Below, piece after piece: positions 55,816 through 64,000 of a DNA stretch of 64,000 nt. This DNA comes from Solimonas flava DSM 18980 (GTDB taxonomy: Bacteria; Pseudomonadota; Gammaproteobacteria; Nevskiales; Nevskiaceae), in NCBI RefSeq assembly GCF_000426685.1, contig NZ_AUFV01000001.1, positions 547,957 to 611,956 on the forward strand. Direction: 5' to 3'. Within the stretch, counting starts at the first letter, position 1. The number at the start of each line of letters is the position of its first letter. Made by a program: the position numbers and the translations under genes. The notes under the pieces were generated by a model, which was not told the DNA's origin, did no database searches, and saw only the letters and a list, made by a program, of their open reading frames with translations.

Positions 55816-56781
55816 TCAGCGCGGCGGCGCGGCGGTGCCCTGCGTAGCGCGGCGCAGCGCCTGCGGCAGCGAGAACACGACGTGCTCCTCGCGGCCCGCC
55901 AGTTCCTGGGCCTGCGTGCCGCCGAGACCTTTGAGGCGCTCGATCACCTCGCGCACCAGGACCTCGGGCGCCGAAGCGCCGGCGGTCACGCCGACGCGCG
56001 CCTTGCCGGCGAGCCACTCGGCGCGAATGTCCTGCGCACCGTCGATCAGATAGGCCGGCGTGCCGCGGCTCTCGGCGAGCTCGCGCAGCCGGTTGGAGTT
56101 GGAGCTGTTGCGCGAACCGACCACCAGCAGCACATCGCAGCGCGCCGCCAGATCCTTGACCGCGTCCTGGCGGTTCTGCGTCGCGTAACAGATGTCGTCC
56201 TTGCGCGGACCGTGCACCTGCGGAAAGCGCGCGCGCAGCGCGTCGATGACCTTGGCGGTATCGTCCATCGACAGCGTCGTCTGCGTCACGAAGGCGATGC
56301 GCTCGGGCTCGCGGATCGGCAGCTCGGCGACGTCCTCGGGCGTCTCGACCAGATGGATCGCGCCGCCCTGGCTGGCGTCGAACTGCCCCATCGTGCCCTC
56401 GACTTCCGGATGGCCGGCGTGGCCGATCAGAACGACCTCGCGGCCCTCGCGCGAGTAGCGCTTGACCTCGATGTGGACCTTGGTCACCAGCGGACAGGTC
56501 GCGTCGAAGATCGTCAGGCCGCGTCGTGCCGCGGCATCACGCACCGCCTGCGAGACGCCGTGCGCGGAGAAGATGCAGGTCGCCCCGATCGGCACCTCGT
56601 CGACTTCCTCGACGAAGACGGCGCCCTTGGCGCGCAGGTTCTCGACCACGAAGCGGTTATGCACGACTTCGTGGCGCACGTAGATCGGCGCGCCCAGCAC
56701 CTCGAGCGCGCGCTCGACGATCTCGATCGCGCGATCGACGCCGGCACAGAAACCGCGCGGATTGGCGAGCAGGATCTCCAT
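55816..56781 (-). CDS. ispH: 4-Hydroxy-3-methylbut-2-enyl diphosphate reductase IspH
   Basis: IspH makes IPP and DMAPP in the last MEP-pathway step using a [4Fe-4S] cluster. The 321-residue protein has the three cluster cysteines in [28 protein letters not shown] and [11 protein letters not shown] (or the nearby conserved Cys), plus HGVSQAVRD and [11 protein letters not shown]. It lies 10 bp after lspA; in Pseudomonas fkpB stands between them, here absent. Confidence 0.97.
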   Translation of the reverse strand: MEILLANPRGFCAGVDRAIEIVERALEVLGAPIYVRHEVVHNRFVVENLRAKGAVFVEEVDEVPIGATCIFSAHGVSQAVRDAAARRGLTIFDATCPLVTKVHIEVKRYSREGREVVLIGHAGHPEVEGTMGQFDASQGGAIHLVETPEDVAELPIREPERIAFVTQTTLSMDDTAKVIDALRARFPQVHGPRKDDICYATQNRQDAVKDLAARCDVLLVVGSRNSSNSNRLRELAESRGTPAYLIDGAQDIRAEWLAGKARVGVTAGASAPEVLVREVIERLKGLGGTQAQELAGREEHVVFSLPQALRRATQGTAAPPR

Positions 56782-56791
56782 CGTTCCTCCC

Positions 56792-57286
56792 TCAGCCCGG
56801 CGCCTTCGCCGGCTTGCGGCGGAAGCTGTCGAGCAGCATGTCGAGGATCAGCAGGCCGGCGCCGCAGCTGATCGCCATGTCGGCGACGTTGAACGCCGCG
56901 AAGTGCCAGCTGCCGACGTAGAAATCGACGAAGTCGACGACATGGCCGCGCGTGACGCGATCGATCACGTTGCCGAGCGCGCCGCCCATGATCAGCGACA
57001 GGGCCACGGCGACCAGCTGCTGGTCGCGCGGATGCCGGCGCAGCCAGATCAGGATGCCGATGCTGACGGCGACGCCGAGCAGCACGAAGACCACCGGCGA
57101 GGCGTCCGACATCATCGAGAATGCGGCGCCGGTGTTCTTCATGTGCACCAGATTCAGATGCGGCACGACCGGAATCACGTCGAACCAGTTCAGATGCCGC
57201 ACGACCAGCTGCTTGGTGATCTGGTCGATGAGGATCACGAGCGCGGTCGCCCACAGCCAGTAAACGTTCTTGTACTGAAAGGACAT
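56792..57286 (-). CDS. lspA: Lipoprotein signal peptidase LspA
   Basis: A 164-residue, four-helix aspartyl protease that cleaves lipoprotein signal peptides. The catalytic aspartates lie in [11 protein letters not shown] and [17 protein letters not shown] is the family motif. It follows an unknown membrane protein by 37 bp on the minus strand. Confidence 0.97.
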   Translation of the reverse strand: MSFQYKNVYWLWATALVILIDQITKQLVVRHLNWFDVIPVVPHLNLVHMKNTGAAFSMMSDASPVVFVLLGVAVSIGILIWLRRHPRDQQLVAVALSLIMGGALGNVIDRVTRGHVVDFVDFYVGSWHFAAFNVADMAISCGAGLLILDMLLDSFRRKPAKAPG

Positions 57287-57323
57287 CGTCAGCTTCGGTT
57301 CATGCGTGGAGGGCGCGGAGCGC

Positions 57324-57718
57324 TCAAAGCCCCGTCGTGCGCGACCAGATTACCGCAGTCCAGCCCCAGACGAGATTCGTCGCCCAGATCACCAGCGGCG
57401 TCAGCAGGCCCAGCTCGATGCCGAGCCAGCCCTGCCCGGTCTGGAACGGAAAGATCCACAGCAGCGTGAGCAGGGTCGGTGCCAGGCTGATGACGACGCC
57501 GCGCAGGAACGGCTGCTGCGTGACCGGCAGCAGCAGTTGAAGGCCCCAGAGCCCGCCGACGATCAGGCGCGGATACAGCCAGTACAGGCCGAGCGCCGGC
57601 GCGATCGCCACATGCAGCTTCGCCAGCAGACCGAAATGCCCGGCCGCCCACAGCGCAACGCTGGCGGCCAGCGCCGCGGCCAGACCGGCCGCGTAGGCCA
57701 GCGACAGACGACGCAACA

Positions 57719-57719
<1 letters not shown>
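57324..57719 (-). CDS. Unknown membrane protein between ileS and lspA
   Basis: A 131-residue protein beginning MLRRLSLAYAAGLAAALAAS with about four membrane helices (near 5-27, 36-60, 70-92 and 100-125). It has no catalytic motif and I do not recognise the family. The ATG shares one base with the ileS stop (TGATG), so it is translated with ileS, and lspA follows. In most gammaproteobacteria ileS and lspA are adjacent, so this is an insertion into a conserved block. A longer frame running antisense-like through ileS is not used. Confidence 0.78.
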
Positions 57720-60556
<2,837 letters not shown>

Positions 60557-60643
60557 GGTCGGTGGCGCGGAGCGCGGCGGCGGCGCCGGCGCGAAAGCAC
60601 CGGGCGCGTGGGAAGAATCGGAGAATCGGTATTCGATCAGCGT

Positions 60644-61585
60644 TCAATTATCGGATGCGAACCCCAAAAAGGCCATCGCATCGAGCTTGTCCTGGTGCAT
60701 CTGCAGCTTCAGCGCGTCGAGCGAATCGAAGCGCAGTTCGGGACGCAGGAAGTGGCGGAACTCGACCTCGAGCCGCTGCCCGTAGATATCGCCCGGCGGC
60801 TCGAACAAATGCGTTTCGAGCAGGCAGTGCGTGAGGCCCAGCGTCGGCCGCACGCCGAGCGCGGCGACGCCGTGCCACGCGCGTGCGCCGCCGCCGATAC
60901 GGGCGCTCACCGCATAAATGCCCAGACGCAGCGCCGGCGGCCGGAACAGGTAGATGTTCGCGGTCGGCATGCCCAGCTCGCGGCCGAGCTTGAGGCCGTG
61001 GCGCACATGGCCGATCAGCCGGTACGGCCGGCCGAGCAGCGCCGCGGCCCGGCCCAGGTCCGGTTCGGCGAGCGCCTCGCGCACCGCCGTCGAGCTGCAG
61101 CGCAGACCGTCGACGCAAACGCTGCCGACGCTCTCGGCGCTGAAACCGTGCAGATCGCCCTGCGCACGCAGCAGCGCCATGTCGCCGGAGCGCGAAGCGC
61201 CGAAATTGAAGTCGTCGCCGACGACCACGGCGCGCGCGCGCAGCTGCTCGCGGATCACCCGCTCGACGAATTCCAGGCCGCTGAGCCCGCAGAACGGACG
61301 GCCGAAGCGCTGCACGACGACGACGTCGACGCCGGCTTCCTGCAGATCGCAGAGCTTGCTGCGCAGATTGCTGATACGGCCGGGCGCGCGCTCCGGCGTG
61401 AAGTATTCGCGCGGCGTCGGCTCGAAGGTCAGCACCGTCAGCGGCAGGCCGAGCGCCCTTGCCCGCTCCGCGGTGCGCGCGACCAGCGCGCGATGGCCGA
61501 GATGAAAGCCGTCGAAGTTGCCGATCGTCAGCGCGCAACCGCGCCAGTCGCGCGGCAGGTTGTGCAGGCCGTGAACGAGGCGCAT
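60644..61585 (-). CDS. ribF: Bifunctional riboflavin kinase/FAD synthetase RibF
   Basis: A 313-residue enzyme: the N-terminal FAD synthetase domain ([16 protein letters not shown], then [16 protein letters not shown]) and C-terminal riboflavin kinase domain ([13 protein letters not shown]). It makes FMN and FAD. Its ATG shares one base with the murJ stop (TGATG), so it is coupled to murJ; ileS follows 87 bp later. Confidence 0.97.
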   Translation of the reverse strand: MRLVHGLHNLPRDWRGCALTIGNFDGFHLGHRALVARTAERARALGLPLTVLTFEPTPREYFTPERAPGRISNLRSKLCDLQEAGVDVVVVQRFGRPFCGLSGLEFVERVIREQLRARAVVVGDDFNFGASRSGDMALLRAQGDLHGFSAESVGSVCVDGLRCSSTAVREALAEPDLGRAAALLGRPYRLIGHVRHGLKLGRELGMPTANIYLFRPPALRLGIYAVSARIGGGARAWHGVAALGVRPTLGLTHCLLETHLFEPPGDIYGQRLEVEFRHFLRPELRFDSLDALKLQMHQDKLDAMAFLGFASDN

Positions 61586-63135
61586 CAGGCCAGGCTCCGC
61601 CGGAAATGGCGCAGGCGCAGCCCGCTCGCCGCGAGCACGCCGAAATAGACCACGATCGCTGCCGCGACGATGAGCGCCGTCTGCAAGGCCTTGTCGCGCG
61701 CGCGCGCCGCCGTCCACCAGTCGAGCGGACCGGCCATCCACAACACGACCGCGGCGAGCGCCGCACAGGCCAGCAGCAGACGCAGCGCGAACAGGCCCCA
61801 GCCGGCGCCGGCCGTGTAGATGCCGTCGCGGCGCAAACGGTGGAACAGCAGCAGGGCGTTGACCCAGGCGGTGATCGAGGTCGAGGCCGCGAGGCCGACA
61901 TGCGCGGCCGCGAAGTGGTAATGGCGGGCCAGCGCGAACAGCAGCAGGCTCACCGCCATGCCGACGCACAGGCCGATGATCGCGAAGCGCACCGGCAGGC
62001 GCGTCTCCTGGCGGGCGTAGAAGCCGGGCGTCAGCACCTTGATCAGCGAAAAGCCGATGAAGCCGAGCCCGTAGGCCCACAGCGCGTAGGTCGTCATCGC
62101 CACGTCGTCGGCCGCGAAGCGGCCGTGGCCGTAAACGGTCGCGACCAGCGGACCGGCCAGCAGCACCATGCCGACCGCGGCCGGCAGGCCGATCACCAGC
62201 ATCAGCCGCAGGCTCCAGTCCAGCGTCGCCGCGAACTGCCCGGCGGAGCGGGTCGCGTGCTGCGCCGACAGCGTCGGCAGGATCGCGGTGCCGATCGCGA
62301 TGCTGAAGATGCCGAGCGGAAACTCCATCAGGCGGTTGGCGTAGTACAGCCAGCTCACCGGACCGTCGCCGAGATGCGTCGACAGATTCGAGTTCAGCAG
62401 CAGACTGATCTGCGCGACCGAGGAGCCGATCATCACCGGAATCATCAGGCCGACGATGCGGCGCACGCGCAGATCGCGCCAGCCCCAGCGCGGCCGCGGC
62501 AGCAGCCGCAGCTTCCACAGCGCCGGCAGCTGAAACAGGAACTGCAGGATGCCGGCCGCGAACACCGCCCAGGCCAGCGCCTGCACCGAGCCGGAGTCGA
62601 TGAACGCCGAGGCGATCAGGCACAGGTTCAGGATCACCGGCGTAAAGGCCGGGATCGCGAAGTTGCCGTATGCATTGAGCACACCGCCGGCCATCGAGGT
62701 CAGCGAGATGAACATCAGGTACGGGAAGGTCCAGCGCAGCAGACCGGCCGACAGCTCGGCCTTCGCCGGATCGTCGTGAAAGCCGGACGCGAACGCCCAC
62801 ACCAGCAGCGGCGCCGCCGCGCAGCCGATGATCGTGATGACCGACAGCACGCCGCCGAGCGTGCCCATCGTCACCGCGACCAGATCGCGCGCCTCTTCGT
62901 GCGACCGCGTCGTCTTGGTTTCGGTGAACACCGGCACGAAAGCCTGCGAGAATGCGCCTTCGGCGAACATGCGGCGGCCGAAGTTCGGAATCATCAACGC
63001 GACGAGGAAGGCGTCCATGCCGCCGCCGGCGCCGAACTTGGCGGCGAGCATGATCTCGCGGACGAAGCCGAGCAGACGCGACAGCAGCGTCATCAGTCCG
63101 ACGACACCGGAGGCGCGGAACAGGGATTTCGACAT
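61585..63135 (-). CDS. murJ: Lipid II flippase MurJ
   Basis: A 516-residue, 14-helix MOP-family protein that flips lipid II across the inner membrane. It starts [20 protein letters not shown] and contains [32 protein letters not shown] and [20 protein letters not shown]. The start at 63135 gives the normal N-terminus; the open frame extends upstream through the rpsT leader but is not coding. Divergent from rpsT, coupled to ribF. Confidence 0.97.
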   Translation of the reverse strand: MSKSLFRASGVVGLMTLLSRLLGFVREIMLAAKFGAGGGMDAFLVALMIPNFGRRMFAEGAFSQAFVPVFTETKTTRSHEEARDLVAVTMGTLGGVLSVITIIGCAAAPLLVWAFASGFHDDPAKAELSAGLLRWTFPYLMFISLTSMAGGVLNAYGNFAIPAFTPVILNLCLIASAFIDSGSVQALAWAVFAAGILQFLFQLPALWKLRLLPRPRWGWRDLRVRRIVGLMIPVMIGSSVAQISLLLNSNLSTHLGDGPVSWLYYANRLMEFPLGIFSIAIGTAILPTLSAQHATRSAGQFAATLDWSLRLMLVIGLPAAVGMVLLAGPLVATVYGHGRFAADDVAMTTYALWAYGLGFIGFSLIKVLTPGFYARQETRLPVRFAIIGLCVGMAVSLLLFALARHYHFAAAHVGLAASTSITAWVNALLLFHRLRRDGIYTAGAGWGLFALRLLLACAALAAVVLWMAGPLDWWTAARARDKALQTALIVAAAIVVYFGVLAASGLRLRHFRRSLA

Positions 63136-63333
63136 AGGGCGCGCAGTGTAGCGGCAAGCGGCCGTTTTGCGGCTGTTCGAGCCGGCGCCGCACGGCAATT
63201 CTTCCGTCGGCCACCCCGCCCCGCGGCGACGTCCGGCACGGTCGCCGGCGGCAGTTGCGGCCGGGTGTCCGGCCACTCGCGACAGGGGCCGGTTTTTCCT
63301 CATTATTTCAGCCGTTTCGCCAGCCCGATCCGG

Positions 63334-63362
63334 TTGACAAAGAAAGGTTCGCTGCCCATACT
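63334..63362 (+). promoter_or_regulatory. Sigma-70 promoter of rpsT
   Basis: A perfect -35 TTGACA (63334-63339), a 17-bp spacer and CATACT (63357-63362). Transcription would start near 63369, giving a leader of about 50 nt containing the related repeats CGAGTTTTTC and CGAGTTTTCAGG. Confidence 0.85.
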
Positions 63363-63420
63363 CCGCGACCTTTCGAATAGACCCCGAGTTTTTCGGTTTC
63401 GAGTTTTCAGGAGTTTCACC

Positions 63421-63684
63421 TTGGCCAACATTGCCAGCGCGAAGAAGCGCGCCCGCCAGTCCGAGAAGCGTCGTGCGCACAACGTCGCGCAGCGCTCGAT
63501 GATCCGCACCTTCATCAAGAAAGTCGTCAAGGCTGTCGAAGCCAAGGACAAGAAGGCCGCCGAAACCGCGTACGCGGAAATGGTTCCGGTCGTCGACCGT
63601 TACGCGACGAAGGGCCAGATCCACAAGAACAAGGCCGCGCGCCACAAGTCGCGCCTCGCCGCCAAGATCAAGGCTCTCGCCTAA
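63421..63684 (+). CDS. rpsT: 30S ribosomal protein S20
   Basis: S20 binds 16S rRNA early in small-subunit assembly. The 87-residue protein ([20 protein letters not shown]) matches the E. coli length exactly. Translation begins at TTG with AGGAG 7 nt upstream; a UUG start is also used in E. coli rpsT, where it takes part in autoregulation. Own promoter and terminator flank it. Confidence 0.98.
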   Translation: MANIASAKKRARQSEKRRAHNVAQRSMIRTFIKKVVKAVEAKDKKAAETAYAEMVPVVDRYATKGQIHKNKAARHKSRLAAKIKALA

Positions 63685-63719
63685 GCGCGACGCCGCGGTC
63701 TGCTGCAAAGCTGCTGAAA

Positions 63720-63750
63720 GAAAGCCCCCGCTCTGCGGGGGCTTTCGTTT
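63720..63750 (+). terminator. Terminator after rpsT
   Basis: A perfect 12-bp stem (GAAAGCCCCCGC with GCGGGGGCTTTC) and TCT loop, then GTTTTC, 36 bp after the rpsT stop. From 63751 to 63880 nothing is recognised. Confidence 0.9.
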
Positions 63751-63880
63751 TCGGCGTTGCATTTTCCGGCCCGTACAAGCCGGCCGGACGCGGCACGATC
63801 AACGAGCGCCGCATCGCGCCGGCGCTGGCTTGCCTGCGAGTGTCGCCGTTCGCGCCGGAGCCATCGGGCCTGCGGACGCA

Positions 63881-63906
63881 AAAAGGCCGCCCTGCGGCGG
63901 CCCTTT
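63881..63906 (-). terminator. Terminator for a minus-strand gene at the window end
   Basis: The minus strand reads GGCCGCC, a short loop and GGCGGCC followed by TTTTT; the plus strand also ends in CCCTTTGTTTTC, so it may work both ways. Confidence 0.75.
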
Positions 63907-63964
63907 GTTTTCTGTCGCGTGTTTCCTGTCGCGGCCGGACCTGCCGGCCCTTGCCGTCGTTCCG

Positions 63965-64000
63965 TCAGCGAGCTGTCTTCAGCATCGCCCACAGCCGGGC
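63965..64000 (-). CDS. C-terminus of an unidentified gene (truncated by window)
   Basis: The frame ARLWAMLKTAR then TGA lies just upstream (on the minus strand) of the terminator at 63881-63906, as expected for the end of a gene entering from beyond the window. Too short to identify; may be chance. Confidence 0.35.
   Translation of the reverse strand, partial: ARLWAMLKTAR

Overview
This window is a high-GC (roughly two thirds G+C by eye), gene-dense chromosomal segment of a Gram-negative bacterium. The type II secretion and type IV pilus genes, BamE, RatA/RnfH, SmpB/tmRNA, the hrcA-grpE-dnaK-dnaJ order and the pil-ispH-lspA-ileS-ribF-murJ-rpsT synteny all point to a gammaproteobacterium. The mix of Pseudomonas-like synteny with a TonB receptor/flavin halogenase sugar locus suggests a Xanthomonadales/Nevskiales-like lineage; that placement is an inference. 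No tRNA, rRNA, CRISPR array, integrase or insertion sequence was seen.

Layout. (1) 1-9175: a type II secretion operon (gspG, then gspH-I-J-K-L-M-N), split after gspG by a terminator and a divergent LysR regulator/Rossmann reductase pair, and running by start-stop overlaps into nudJ and close to mnmA. (2) 9176-20944: a carbohydrate-utilisation locus with a XylE/GLUT-type sugar porter, a GH3 beta-glucosidase lipoprotein, an AhpD-like protein, a small YgaP-like membrane protein, a tryptophan-halogenase-family flavoprotein divergent from a TonB-dependent receptor, a LacI-family regulator and a GPH-family symporter. Two near-identical palindromes (core GACAGCGYTGTC) lie in front of the porter and the receptor and probably define the LacI regulon. 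(3) 20945-32087: acnB and acnA in tandem, a secreted esterase coupled to a seven-repeat (probably beta-propeller) secreted protein, ydfG, a solitary ParA-like ATPase and sthA. (4) 32199-40413: the heat-shock operon hrcA-grpE-dnaK-TMEM175-dnaJ with sigma-32-like promoters, then divergent nadK and recN. (5) 40477-45150: fur with an overlapping gene for an 11-residue-repeat secreted protein, divergent bamE, rnfH-ratA-sodium symporter, smpB and the tmRNA gene. (6) 45151-47003: a decayed stretch holding a higA relic with a premature stop and an in-frame urtB'-'urtE deletion fusion. (7) 47004-54686: type IV pilus minor pilins fimT-pilV-W-X-pilY1-pilE, with a second FimT/GspH-like gene facing them. 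(8) 54808-63684: thiO, ispH, lspA, an unknown membrane protein, ileS, ribF and murJ on the minus strand, then rpsT on the plus strand.

The most unusual points are the TMEM175-type channel gene overlapping dnaJ, the repeat protein overlapping fur, the sigma-32-like promoter that would make hrcA mRNA almost leaderless, the LacI/halogenase/TonB sugar locus whose halogenase has a changed WxWxIP motif, and the urtB-urtE fusion that recreated a Walker A consensus at its junction.
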